Of a DNA stretch of 23,391 nt, positions 15,167 through 23,051 are shown one piece after another. The notes under the pieces were generated by a model. That model was not told the origin of the DNA, did not search any database, and saw nothing but the letters and a program-made list of their open reading frames with translations. Numbering within the stretch: the stretch's first letter is position 1; each line of letters begins with the position of its first letter. Source of the stretch: Gemmatimonadaceae bacterium (GTDB lineage Bacteria; Latescibacterota; UBA2968; UBA8231); contig PBSR01000111.1 of the NCBI GenBank assembly GCA_002726335.1, forward strand, positions 1 through 23,391. The letters are read 5' to 3'. The position numbers and the translations under genes are program-made.

Positions 15167-16159
15167 TCAGGCCGTCAGGCCAGTGGTCTCGTCGAAGCCC
15201 AGCATGAGGTTGAGGCACTGCACGGCGTTGCCGGAAGCGCCCTTGCCGAGGTTGTCCTCACGCCCCACCAGCACGAGGCCGATCTGCGGGTCGCCGAAGA
15301 CGAACAGGTCGAGTCGATTCGTCAGACTGGCGCCGTCGAGATCCAGAAACAGTCCGTCGCGCAGTTGATCTCCCGCTTCCGCGGGGGACACCGGCTGTAC
15401 GAATGGCTCATCAGCATAGCGGGATTGCCAGACATCGAACACGTGCTGCGGCGTCGTTCCGGACGCAGTCCACCCGGCAGCGGCAACCGGTGTGCTGGTC
15501 AGCATGCCGCAATAGGAGTGACTGACGGAGGGTACAAACAGGGGAGCGTGATGCAGACCGCTGAACCTCTGCATCTCCGCCAGATGTTTGTGGTTTCCAT
15601 CCAGGCCATAGAGGCAGAAAGGGTGCCCGGCATCCGCCTGCTCACCGGATGCTGTCGCCTGATAGGCCTCGATCATCTTGCGGCCTCCGCCCGAGTATCC
15701 GGATACGGCGTTGACGGTCAGCGCCGCATCCGCCCGCAGCAGTCCCGCTTCGATGAGGGGCCGCACGGCAAGGGTGAAACCCACCGGGTAGCAGCCGCAG
15801 TTGGCGACCCGATCCGACGTTCGAATGGCCTGACGCTGCGCAGCCGACAACTCGGGGATGCCGTAGACCCAATCGTCGTGCACGCGACGCGTTGTGCTGG
15901 TGTCGATGACGCGCGTACCACTGCCGGGCTCGATGAGGGCCAGGGCTTCGGCGGCAGCGTCGTCCGGCAGGCAGAGGATGGCCAGATCAACGTCGTTGAG
16001 CAGCTGTCGACGAGTCTCGGTATCCTTGCGCCTGTCTTCCGGAATAAGTTGTACGTTCACATCCGTCCGGGTGGCGAGCAGGTCGCGGATCCGGAGGCCA
16101 GTGGTGCCTTCCTGGCCGTCGATGAAAATCGAAGGAAGCGGGCTCACGGCAGTTCTCAC
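15167..16159 (-). CDS. argC: N-acetyl-gamma-glutamyl-phosphate reductase, type 2
   Basis: 330 residues. The N-terminal IFIDGQEGTTGLRI is the signature of the short type-2 ArgC, the NADPH-dependent enzyme that reduces N-acetylglutamyl phosphate to its semialdehyde in arginine synthesis. The catalytic cysteine is in NCGCYP, most likely Cys123 by comparison with the GCYP of ArgC. GREDNLGKGASGNAVQCLN near the C-terminus is also conserved. GTG at 16159 gives the longest protein. GTG at 16147, with GGTGAG seven bases upstream, gives a protein starting four residues later and is at least as likely. No other arginine gene is near. Confidence 0.93.
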   Translation of the reverse strand: MRTAVSPLPSIFIDGQEGTTGLRIRDLLATRTDVNVQLIPEDRRKDTETRRQLLNDVDLAILCLPDDAAAEALALIEPGSGTRVIDTSTTRRVHDDWVYGIPELSAAQRQAIRTSDRVANCGCYPVGFTLAVRPLIEAGLLRADAALTVNAVSGYSGGGRKMIEAYQATASGEQADAGHPFCLYGLDGNHKHLAEMQRFSGLHHAPLFVPSVSHSYCGMLTSTPVAAAGWTASGTTPQHVFDVWQSRYADEPFVQPVSPAEAGDQLRDGLFLDLDGASLTNRLDLFVFGDPQIGLVLVGREDNLGKGASGNAVQCLNLMLGFDETTGLTA

Positions 16160-16229
16160 CGGGCGGAAGAATAGATGGCAATGGACCAGAAGTAATAAAT
16201 ATCACTCATTGACGAATAAAAACTAACTC
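16160..16229. promoter_or_regulatory. AT-rich divergent intergenic region, probable promoters
   Basis: Seventy bases separate argC (minus) from the pseudouridine synthase (plus). The right half, about 16185-16230, is markedly AT-rich in an otherwise GC-rich window, as expected for promoters. A TTGACG lies at 16209-16214, but a -10 at normal spacing would fall inside the downstream gene, so no pair of boxes can be named with confidence on either strand. Confidence 0.35.
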
Positions 16230-17186
16230 TTGAACATTCCATCGTCAACCGGCTGGCGCCAGCGCCTCAACAGTGGCTGGGAGTACCGCGATATCGTCGC
16301 AGGTGGTGTGGCTGGCCGCACGGCCCACGAGTTTTACGCGGGTCACTATCAGCATTCGACGTCCGAGCAGTGGCATCGTCGGCTGCTGGCTGGCCAGATT
16401 CGCCGCGGTGACGAGAGAATCGAGCCGTCTACCGTGTTACTCGCCGGAGACAGGCTGACATATAGACGCCCCCCCTGGACGGAGCCAGCAGCTCCTCGAT
16501 GGTTCGCCGTGTTGTACGACGATGGTGATCTGCTCGTCGTCGCCAAACCGTCAGGGTTGCAGGTTCTTCCGGCCGCTGAGTTTCTGGAGAATACACTGCT
16601 CCATGCGGTGCGCGGGAAGTTCGGTGACGGTCCGGCACCGGCGCATCGCCTGGGACGGGGGACATCCGGCCTCGTGCTCTTCGCCCGGTCGGCTCCTCTG
16701 CGTCAGGGACTGGCGATCTCTTTCCGCGACGGCGGCCTGCGCAAGGTCTACCGAGCCCTCGTCCAGGGTTGTGATCTGGAGGACTCATTCGAGGTCGACG
16801 AGCCCATCGGCCGCGTCGACTATCCTGGAATGGGGTACGTGTACGCCGCCGAACGGACGGGCAAGCCGTCCCGTTCGATCGTGCGAGTACTGGGGCGCCG
16901 ACCGGACGCAGACAGAAGCCTTGTGGAGGTCGAGATCCCCACGGGCAGACCACACCAGATCCGCATCCACCTGGCCGCCGCCGGACACCCGCTGGTAGGG
17001 GAGCCACTATACGACGCCGGGGGTCGACCGAGGTCGGCCCCCGAAGAGAGTTCGTTGAGGCTGCCTCGCCCGGGGGATCTGGGCTACCATCTGCATGCCA
17101 CGCGCGTGGAACTGACGCACCCGGTCACGTCTGCGGCCCTGCAGTTCTACTGCCGGCCACCGGCCGCACTACGTCTCCCAGCGTAA
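16230..17186 (+). CDS. RluA-family pseudouridine synthase, catalytic Asp replaced by Gly
   Basis: 318 residues. The N-terminal part (about 14-85; LNSGWEYRDIV, QWHRRLLAGQIRRGDERI, LLAGDRLTYRRPPW) is S4-like and resembles the N-domain of one RluA subgroup. The synthase domain starts at VLYDDGDLLVVAKPSGLQVLP, with RPHQIRIHLAAAGHPLVGEPLYD near the end. The catalytic motif, normally HRLDxxTSG, reads HRLGRGTSG (139-147), so the aspartate that attacks the uridine is Gly142 (codon GGA at 16653). Similar HRLGR variants occur in some cyanobacterial and plant members, as I recall. It may modify rRNA or tRNA by a variant mechanism or bind RNA only. The start is TTG, since an in-frame stop lies just upstream and no ATG or clear Shine-Dalgarno is present. 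Confidence 0.85.
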   Translation: MNIPSSTGWRQRLNSGWEYRDIVAGGVAGRTAHEFYAGHYQHSTSEQWHRRLLAGQIRRGDERIEPSTVLLAGDRLTYRRPPWTEPAAPRWFAVLYDDGDLLVVAKPSGLQVLPAAEFLENTLLHAVRGKFGDGPAPAHRLGRGTSGLVLFARSAPLRQGLAISFRDGGLRKVYRALVQGCDLEDSFEVDEPIGRVDYPGMGYVYAAERTGKPSRSIVRVLGRRPDADRSLVEVEIPTGRPHQIRIHLAAAGHPLVGEPLYDAGGRPRSAPEESSLRLPRPGDLGYHLHATRVELTHPVTSAALQFYCRPPAALRLPA

Positions 17187-17202
17187 CATTCAGCCACGTC
17201 GC

Positions 17203-17224
17203 ATGTAACTGTTACATGTTACAT
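17203..17224 (+). promoter_or_regulatory. Three contiguous 7-bp repeats, candidate operator
   Basis: ATGTAAC (17203-17209), one T, then GTTACAT (17211-17217) and a second GTTACAT (17218-17224). The first two form a perfect inverted repeat and the last two a perfect tandem repeat. A one-mismatch copy, GTAACAT, lies at 17183-17189 across the stop of the preceding gene. Runs of 7-bp units in direct and inverted orientation are the known target type of ribbon-helix-helix repressors such as omega, and a small RHH-like protein is encoded 169 bases downstream. The site probably controls the gene run that starts at 17393. Confidence 0.6.
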
Positions 17225-17247
17225 AGCACCCGGTGTACGCTGACAAT
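17219..17247 (+). promoter_or_regulatory. Weak candidate promoter overlapping the heptads
   Basis: TTACAT (17219-17224), part of the last heptad, lies 17 bases before GACAAT (17242-17247). GACAAT matches four of six -10 bases, while the -35 is poor. If used, transcription would start near 17254, giving a leader of about 140 bases, and a protein bound to the heptads would block it. This is the best pair I find in the gap from 17187 to 17392, but it is far from consensus. Confidence 0.25.
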
Positions 17248-17320
17248 GCGCTCTCTTTCCGGGTGAGACAAAGATCCATAACTCATTGCCGTCCTGTGCA
17301 TTACCCCGCTGAATGGCCGA

Positions 17321-17369
17321 GCTGCTCTGGTGTCGGCTTGCGAATTGCTTCCCTGCGCAACAGAGCAGC
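17321..17369 (+). repeat. Stem-loop in the leader of the RHH-like gene
   Basis: GCTGCTCTG (17321-17329) is a perfect nine-base inverted repeat of CAGAGCAGC (17361-17369). Inside it, TTGCG (17338-17342) pairs with CGCAA (17356-17360), stacking directly on the 3' arm and leaving an eight-base bulge on the 5' side. No T run follows. The structure ends 23 bases before the ATG at 17393 and 12 bases before its GGAAGGGA ribosome-binding site. It could be an mRNA control element or a second protein-binding palindrome. Confidence 0.45.
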
Positions 17370-17392
17370 ACGATCCTCACGCGGAAGGGACT

Positions 17393-17692
17393 ATGAGCAA
17401 TCCGGAATCGACACCCGAAGCGGACCGTACCCAGTACTACTTCTCCCTCGGCCTGCCGGTAAAGTCCGTCCGCTACCTGGAATGGCTCGGCCTCGAGGCC
17501 AAACGCAAGGGGGGCGCCCGCCTGCCCAAGGCCGCCATCGTCAGAGCCCTGATCAACGTCGCCATGCGCATGGATATCGACGTCTCAGGTTGCAGAACCC
17601 AGGTCGGGCTCGAGGATCGGGTCTGGCAGCTGATCCAGCGTGCCGATGACGATCACCGATCGTCCCGGGTTGCCGAGGGAGGTGCGCCATGA
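17393..17692 (+). CDS. Small ribbon-helix-helix-like protein, possible cluster regulator
   Basis: 99 residues with a strong GGAAGGGA ribosome-binding site at 17382-17389. No family is recognised with certainty. The arrangement fits a ribbon-helix-helix DNA-binding protein: a short strand (TQYYFSLGLP, 13-22), a helix (about 23-38, SVRYLEWLGLEAKRK), a basic GG turn, and a second helix with PKAAIVRALINVAMRM (45-60), comparable with the SxSEIIRxAL helix of CopG-type repressors. The C-terminus is acidic and polar. There is no DSL phosphopantetheine motif, so it is not a carrier protein. Its stop overlaps the start of the first ketosynthase by four bases (ATGA), tying its expression to the biosynthetic genes. 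An autoregulator acting at the heptad repeats upstream is a reasonable inference. Confidence 0.7.
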   Translation: MSNPESTPEADRTQYYFSLGLPVKSVRYLEWLGLEAKRKGGARLPKAAIVRALINVAMRMDIDVSGCRTQVGLEDRVWQLIQRADDDHRSSRVAEGGAP

Positions 17693-18963
17693 TCACGACG
17701 AAACACCGCGATCCCTATGCCACGCGTGTCGTCGTCACCGGTCTTGGCGCGATCACTCCCATCGGCGCGACGGTGGTCGATTTCTGGGACAGCCTCGCCA
17801 ACGGTGTATCCGGTGGACGGCGTATCCGCAACACGCCGCTGGAGGATTTCCCCGTCCAGATCGGGGCCGAGATAGACCTCCCCGATCTGACCGACTACTT
17901 CCCCCGCCGAATGGCGCGTCGGCTCGGACGCTTCGTCATCTTCGGCCACATCGCCGCCGCGCAGGCCTTCGACGACGCTGGCTTCACCAGGGATGGAGTG
18001 GTCGACGAGTCGCCCAGGTTCGGCGCCATCATCGGTACCGGCGAAGGGGGGGCGGGACTACACTTCGACACCTTCCTGCGCATCCAGGATCGTTCGATGG
18101 AATCGGTATCCCCCTTCTACGTCCCCGGTGTCATCCCCAATTCGCCCACAGCCTGGTTCTGTAAGGAGTACGGCCTCACGGGACCGAGTTACTCCGTCAA
18201 TTCCGCCTGCGCCTCGGGCAATCACGCCTTCGGCTCTGCCTCGATGGCGATCCGCATGGGTCTGGCTGACGTCATGTTTGCCGGTGCTACCGAGGCACTG
18301 ATGAACATCCCGGCCTTTGCCGGCCTGGGGGCGCTGGGCGCCCTGTCAGAAGGCAACGGCGATCCAGCCCGCGCCAGCAAGCCCTTCGATCGAGATCGTG
18401 ACGGTTTCGTCCTCGGCGAGGGCGCCGGCGTCCTGTGCCTGGAGGAGCTCGACCACGCGCGCCGCCGGGGGGCCCGGATCTACGCCGAGCTGACCGGCTT
18501 CGGCTGCTCCACCGACGCCCACGACATGGTTGCGCCCCATCCGCAGGGCACGGGGGCGGCTACCGCCATGCAGATGGCGCTGGACCAGGCCCAGCTCGGT
18601 CCTGGTGACATCGACCTGGTCAGTGCCCACGCGACATCGACGACGATCGGCGACGCCATCGAGAGCCTGGCGCTGGAGCGCGTGTTCGGCCCGGAGCACT
18701 CCCGCAGGGTCTGTGTCCACAGTGTGAAATCGATGACGGGCCACTCCATCGGCGCCTCCGCCGGTATCGAAGCCGTGGCGGCGATCATGGCGATCGATCG
18801 CGGCATCGTCCACCCATCGATCAACATCGACGTGCAGGACCCGGAGATCCCGCTCAACGTCGTGCGCGAGACGCGGGAGGCGCGCGTCGATCACGTGCTG
18901 TCCAACAGTTTCGGCTTCGGTGGCCAGAACGCGGTGGTCGCACTCTCACGGCTGCAGAACTGA
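17689..18963 (+). CDS. Discrete beta-ketoacyl-ACP synthase (FabF-like), KS1
   Basis: 424 residues, a full-length type II ketosynthase. It starts with the VVVTGLGAITPIG motif and has the Cys-His-His triad: Cys174 in NSACASGNHAFG, His314 in SAHATSTTIGD and His352 in KSMTGHSIGASAGIE. The C-terminal SNSFGFGGQNA is typical. It should catalyse decarboxylative condensation of malonyl-ACP with an acyl chain in the cytoplasm. The nucleophile is present, so it is not a chain-length factor. AGGGAGGT lies five bases before the ATG. It shares four bases with the upstream regulator gene and is one base away from a second ketosynthase. Confidence 0.95.
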   Translation: MITTKHRDPYATRVVVTGLGAITPIGATVVDFWDSLANGVSGGRRIRNTPLEDFPVQIGAEIDLPDLTDYFPRRMARRLGRFVIFGHIAAAQAFDDAGFTRDGVVDESPRFGAIIGTGEGGAGLHFDTFLRIQDRSMESVSPFYVPGVIPNSPTAWFCKEYGLTGPSYSVNSACASGNHAFGSASMAIRMGLADVMFAGATEALMNIPAFAGLGALGALSEGNGDPARASKPFDRDRDGFVLGEGAGVLCLEELDHARRRGARIYAELTGFGCSTDAHDMVAPHPQGTGAATAMQMALDQAQLGPGDIDLVSAHATSTTIGDAIESLALERVFGPEHSRRVCVHSVKSMTGHSIGASAGIEAVAAIMAIDRGIVHPSINIDVQDPEIPLNVVRETREARVDHVLSNSFGFGGQNAVVALSRLQN

Positions 18964-18964
18964 C

Positions 18965-20263
18965 GTGACACACGCTGACTCAAAGCGTCGTGTCGTGGTT
19001 ACGGGGATGGCGACGGTGAATCCCCTGGCCGACGATGTCGAGACCTATGGGGACCGGTTGCTGGCTGGCGTCTCCGGCATCGGACACTGGTCGTCCATCG
19101 ATGTCAGCGCTCTCGAATGCCGCATCGGTGGCGATCTCGGTGACTACGACACGGCGGCGGCTCTGGACAGCCTTGCCGAGTCGATTCCGCAATACTCCCT
19201 GGCCAGGGCGCGCAAGCTGTTCAAGACCAGCACCTTCGCCAACCGGCTGACCATGGTCTGTGCTCTGCGGGCGTGGCTCGACGCGGAGTTGTTCAATGCC
19301 ACCTTCGATCCCTTCCGGGCCAGCTCGATCGTCGGCGGCCACAACTTCAATTCACGATACATCACCCGCAACGTTCATCAGTTCGACGAAGAGCCGGAGT
19401 ACATCGATCCGCTGCTTGGCGTCGAGGCCCTCGATCCGAACATCGCTGCCTGCACCGGCGAGATCGTCGGCCTCTGCGGACCGACGCTGACAGTGGGGGG
19501 TGCCTGCGCCAGCGGCAACCTGGCTCTGCGCGCCGGCTTTCGAGACATCGTCACCGGTGACTGCGATCTGTCCGTCGTGTCGAGCGCGGCCTTCGACATG
19601 AGTGCCGTCGACATCCAGGCCTCCGTCATCCTCAACGCACTGCCTGTCGAGCCGGAGTTCCAGCAGCACCCGGAGCGCGCCTCCAGACCCTTCGACACAC
19701 GCCGATGCGGCTTCGTGCCCTCCCACGGAACGGGCACGATGATCCTGGAGGAGCTCAACTGCGCCCGGCGTCGCGGGGCACCCATCTGGGCCGAGCTACT
19801 CGGCGTGGCGGCCAACGCCAATGGTGACCATCTGCCGGCGCCCTCGGCACCCTTCCAGGCACGCATCATGCAGCAGCTGCTGACAGCCACCGGCACCCAC
19901 CCCGAGCAGGTCGACTACGTCAATTGCCACGCCACCAGTACGCCCTTGGGCGACCTGGAGGAGGTACGCGCCATCAAGGCCGCCTTCGGTGACCATGCCT
20001 GGCGCCTGAAGCTGAACGCCCCCAAGTCGATGCTCGGCCACACCTGCTGGGCGGCGCCGATCGTCGAGACCATCGGCGGCCTGGTGCAGATGCAGCGCGG
20101 GCAGTTGCACCCGACGATCAACGTCGACGAGGTCGATCCCGAAATCGACCTCGACATCTGCGCCAACGAGCCCCAGGAACACGAGACGGTCTATATGCTG
20201 AAGAATGCCTTCGGCTTCGGCGGTATCAACTGCTGCAGCCTCTACCGACGCTGGGATAGTTGA
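18965..20263 (+). CDS. Second ketosynthase, similar to beta-branching cassette KS but with active-site Cys, KS2
   Basis: 432 residues from the GTG one base after the KS1 stop. The triad is complete: Cys181 in TVGGACASGN, His322 in NCHATSTPLGD and His359 in KSMLGHTCWAAP. The stretch FDEEPEYIDPLLGVEALDP, the following CTGEIVGL and the TVGGACASGN loop resemble what I remember of PksF/TaK-type ketosynthases from beta-branching cassettes. Those normally carry Ser for Cys and only decarboxylate malonyl-ACP. Here the Cys is retained, so condensing activity is possible. It is clearly diverged from KS1, so the two are not a recent tandem duplicate. The gene order before SDR, HMGS and two ECH genes supports a role in the same pathway. 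Confidence 0.9.
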   Translation: MTHADSKRRVVVTGMATVNPLADDVETYGDRLLAGVSGIGHWSSIDVSALECRIGGDLGDYDTAAALDSLAESIPQYSLARARKLFKTSTFANRLTMVCALRAWLDAELFNATFDPFRASSIVGGHNFNSRYITRNVHQFDEEPEYIDPLLGVEALDPNIAACTGEIVGLCGPTLTVGGACASGNLALRAGFRDIVTGDCDLSVVSSAAFDMSAVDIQASVILNALPVEPEFQQHPERASRPFDTRRCGFVPSHGTGTMILEELNCARRRGAPIWAELLGVAANANGDHLPAPSAPFQARIMQQLLTATGTHPEQVDYVNCHATSTPLGDLEEVRAIKAAFGDHAWRLKLNAPKSMLGHTCWAAPIVETIGGLVQMQRGQLHPTINVDEVDPEIDLDICANEPQEHETVYMLKNAFGFGGINCCSLYRRWDS

Positions 20264-20265
20264 AC

Positions 20266-21006
20266 GTGAACGTGCTGGTCACCGGCGGATCCCGCGGCAT
20301 AGGGCGGGCCATCGTCACCAAGCTCGTGGCCGAGGGCAAGGGATGCGCCTTCACCTTCGTCGATGACGAGACCGCCGCCGAGGAGACGATCGCCCAGGCC
20401 AGAGAGCAGTGTTCGCAGACGCCGGTGCGCGCGTATCGGATGAACGTGCGCTATCCCGATCAGGTCGAGGCAACGACGGAACGGGTACTGGAGGACTTCG
20501 GTGACCTCGGTGCTGTGGTCAACAACGCCGCCATCGTCCGCAACGGGGCGGCGGCGCTGATGAGTGACGAGGACTGGGATGCGGTGCTGCAGACCGATCT
20601 GTCGGGGCCGTTCTATGTCATCCGGAGCCTGTTGATGCATTTCCTGAGCAACGGTGGCGGACGCATCGTCAACATCTCGTCCCTGGCCGCTGATGGCAGC
20701 AGCGGCCAGGCGAACTACGCCGCCGCCAAGGCCGGGCTCATCGGCCTGACGCGGACGGTGGCAAAGGAGTACGGGGCCAAGGGGATCACGAGCAATGCCG
20801 TCACCGTGGGCTACGTCGAGACGGACATGACGAGCCACCACATGACCCAGCAGCTGCGCGACTTCTGGGTCACACACTGTCCCCAGAAGCGGCCGGGCAC
20901 GGCGCAGGAGGCGGCCAATCTCGTGCACTTCCTGTTGTCGGATGAGGCCGCCTTCGTCAACGGCGAGATCGTGCGGACCGCCGGGGGACTGACCTATGCC
21001 CCCTAG
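20266..21006 (+). CDS. Short-chain dehydrogenase, FabG-like 3-oxoacyl-ACP reductase
   Basis: 246 residues, a classical SDR. It has TGGSRGIG (6-13), NNAA, and the catalytic Ser138 (NISSLA), Tyr151 and Lys155 (NYAAAK), with the closing NGEIVRTAGGLTYAP typical of FabG. It probably reduces the 3-keto group made by the neighbouring ketosynthases, using NADPH. GTG at 20266 has GGGA nine bases upstream. TTG at 20260, which overlaps the KS2 stop, would add two residues. Its 3' end overlaps the HMGS-like gene by 11 bases. An SDR between KS and HMGS is not part of the usual beta-branching cassette. Confidence 0.92.
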   Translation: MNVLVTGGSRGIGRAIVTKLVAEGKGCAFTFVDDETAAEETIAQAREQCSQTPVRAYRMNVRYPDQVEATTERVLEDFGDLGAVVNNAAIVRNGAAALMSDEDWDAVLQTDLSGPFYVIRSLLMHFLSNGGGRIVNISSLAADGSSGQANYAAAKAGLIGLTRTVAKEYGAKGITSNAVTVGYVETDMTSHHMTQQLRDFWVTHCPQKRPGTAQEAANLVHFLLSDEAAFVNGEIVRTAGGLTYAP

Positions 21007-22231
21007 TCCGGTCGGCATCGAAGCCATCAATCTCTACGGCTCGACCCTGTGCATGAAGCAGGCGGATCTGGCCAGGGCGCGGGGACGTGATCCCCATCGC
21101 GTGGTCCACGACTACCTGATCGACACGCGGTCGCTGCTGCCCCCCTGGGAGGATACGGTGACTATGGCGGCCAACGCCTCGCGACCACTGCTGGAGGTCA
21201 CCGATCCGGAGCGGATCGGTCTGTTCGTCATGGGAACAGAGGGCGGCCTCGACTTCGGCAAGTCGACGAGCACGCAGGTCCACGCCGCCCTCGGTCTGCA
21301 CGCCAACGTGCGCAACTACGAGATCAAGCACGCCTGCTACGGCGGCGCGGCAGCCGTCGATGCGGCGGTCAACTGGATCGCCTCCGGTCTGAACCGCGGG
21401 CCTACGGCGCTGGTCATCGCGGCGGACTTCAGCCGTCAGAACTTCGGTGAGGAGCACGAATTCATGCTCGGCGCCTCGGCGGTGGCAGCCGTGCTGGGTG
21501 ACGTGCCCCGTGTGCTGGCCTTCGAGCCGGAAGTCCGCGGTACGTGGACAACACACGCCTATGACACCTACCGGCCGACGGCCCGGATGGAGTGCGGCAA
21601 CAGCAAGGAAAGCCTGTTCACCTATCTCGACGCGCTGACCGGATCGTGGGAGCATTATCTGTCCGAGAGTGCAGTCCCCGTCGACTTCGCCACGCACTTC
21701 GAACACCTCGTCTACCACATGCCATTCCCGGGTATGGCCTTCCAGGCCCACCGCACGCTGAGCAATCTGGGCGGGCGCCGATCGAAGCAGGAAGTGCAGG
21801 CCGATTTCGACCGTCGGGTGTCGCCATCTCGGCACTTCCCCAAGCGGTTGGGCAGTCAGTACAGCGCCAGCAATCTCGCCGGGCTCTGTGGTCTGCTGGC
21901 AGCCGCTCCCCAGGCCACAGCCGGCGATCGGATCGGTTTCTTCGCCTATGGATCCGGAGCCATCGGTGAGTTCTACAGTGGCCTGTTGGGCGAGGAGGCG
22001 CGACAGGTGCTGTCGCCGGCGCGGTGGGATGAGCAGCTCGATGCCCGGCGGCAGGTGACCCCCGAGGAATATGAACTGGTGGAGAGAACGAGGGATACCA
22101 TGATCGAGGCCAGTGACGTGGATGTCGATCTGTCGCTGCTGGATGCGTGGTACGATCGCCACTACGACGGCCGTGGCCTGCTGACGCTGAATCGGATTCG
22201 AAACCATCAGAGGTCCTATGTCTGGAGCTGA
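20996..22231 (+). CDS. HMG-CoA synthase-like protein of the beta-branching (PksG/HCS) type
   Basis: 411 residues. It opens with VGIEAINLYGSTLCMKQADLA, a typical start of HMG-CoA synthases. The catalytic residues are Glu82 (MGTEGG), Cys114 (KHACYGGAAA) and His241 (YHMPFPGM). In polyketide clusters such enzymes add the acetyl carbon of acetyl-ACP to a beta-ketoacyl-ACP, starting a beta-branch. In primary metabolism they make HMG-CoA for isoprenoids. The tight coupling to ketosynthases before it and two ECH genes after it favours the beta-branching role. It overlaps the SDR by 11 and the next gene by 14 bases, with GGGGGA ahead of its ATG. The donor carrier protein that it needs is not visible. 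Confidence 0.93.
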   Translation: MPPSPVGIEAINLYGSTLCMKQADLARARGRDPHRVVHDYLIDTRSLLPPWEDTVTMAANASRPLLEVTDPERIGLFVMGTEGGLDFGKSTSTQVHAALGLHANVRNYEIKHACYGGAAAVDAAVNWIASGLNRGPTALVIAADFSRQNFGEEHEFMLGASAVAAVLGDVPRVLAFEPEVRGTWTTHAYDTYRPTARMECGNSKESLFTYLDALTGSWEHYLSESAVPVDFATHFEHLVYHMPFPGMAFQAHRTLSNLGGRRSKQEVQADFDRRVSPSRHFPKRLGSQYSASNLAGLCGLLAAAPQATAGDRIGFFAYGSGAIGEFYSGLLGEEARQVLSPARWDEQLDARRQVTPEEYELVERTRDTMIEASDVDVDLSLLDAWYDRHYDGRGLLTLNRIRNHQRSYVWS

Positions 22232-23051
22232 ACAGCTCACCGGCGGGATCTCCTGCATCACTTCGGCCCCCGTCGCCCTGATCACTCTCGGCCACGGCGC
22301 CCGGGCGTTGACACCGACGACGGTCGTCGGTCTCGCCGAAGGGTTCCGCAGGGCCACCGACGATCCCACCGTACGCGTCATCATCCTGCGCTCGGCGGAT
22401 GATTCTGCCTTCTGTACGGGTCTGGACCTGGGGGCAACGCCGGGCGCCGACTCGATCGCGGCGGCCTCAGAAGCGTTTCCCGACCTGCTCGACTCGATCC
22501 GGCGCACACCCAAGCCGGTGGTTGGCCTCGTGGGGGGCCTCGTCCGCGGCGGCGGCATCGGGCTGGCGGGTGTCTGCGACATCGTCATCGCCGACACTGG
22601 CGCCACCTTCCAGTTCAGCGAAGTGCTGCTCGGACTGGCACCGGCCTGCGTCCTGGCCTTCCTCCAGCCTTTCCGCGTTTCGCCCGGACGACTGTCGGCC
22701 GCCGTCCTGACGGCGGAAACCTTGGATGCGGACGCCGCCCTGCGCCTGGGACTCATCGACGAGGTGGTCGACGCAGCACACAGGGAACGCCACGCCCGCG
22801 TCGTGGTGCAGGCCCTGCTGCGGGCAGAGCCGGAAGCGCTGGCGGCTTCCAAGGAACTGCTCCGAAGTGCTGGCAGCACGTCCGCGGAAACATCTCGAGT
22901 GGCTGCCGCTGCCAACATGCTGTCGGCACAGCTGGGCAGCGGTCGTCCCGCAGCGGCTGCCGCGGCCTATGAGGCGACACACCTGCCGCGGTGGGCCCAG
23001 CAGTTCCGACCGACACAGGACCTCTGGGCAGGAGCAGCAATCGATGGGTGA
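22218..23051 (+). CDS. Enoyl-CoA hydratase-like protein 1 (PksH/ECH1-type dehydratase)
   Basis: 277 residues of the crotonase superfamily. Oxyanion-hole segments are AFCTGLDLG and GGLVRGGGIG (Gly111-Gly113). The segment FSEVLLGLAPACV (133-145) closely resembles the LSELLFGLxPACV that I know from PksH-type ECH1 enzymes, which dehydrate the HMG-like branch to the glutaconyl form. LGLIDEVVD follows as in family members. Its ATG lies inside the end of the HMGS-like gene, and its 3' end overlaps the second ECH by eight bases, the same order as pksG-pksH-pksI. The C-terminal 30 residues (YEATHLPRWAQQ and beyond) are less conserved. Confidence 0.9.
   Translation: MSGAEQLTGGISCITSAPVALITLGHGARALTPTTVVGLAEGFRRATDDPTVRVIILRSADDSAFCTGLDLGATPGADSIAAASEAFPDLLDSIRRTPKPVVGLVGGLVRGGGIGLAGVCDIVIADTGATFQFSEVLLGLAPACVLAFLQPFRVSPGRLSAAVLTAETLDADAALRLGLIDEVVDAAHRERHARVVVQALLRAEPEALAASKELLRSAGSTSAETSRVAAAANMLSAQLGSGRPAAAAAAYEATHLPRWAQQFRPTQDLWAGAAIDG

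Noticed and set aside
17393..17692. The 99-residue protein as an acyl carrier protein
   Set aside because: It has no DSL phosphopantetheine site and is basic in its central part, unlike acidic carrier proteins.
18965..20263. KS2 as a chain-length factor of a KS/CLF pair
   Set aside because: Chain-length factors have lost the active-site cysteine. Here Cys181 and both histidines are intact.
20957..22918. A 653-codon minus-strand open frame
   Set aside because: It is antisense to the HMGS-like and ECH1 genes, which carry complete catalytic motifs. The antisense product is low-complexity and Arg/Pro/Ser-rich.
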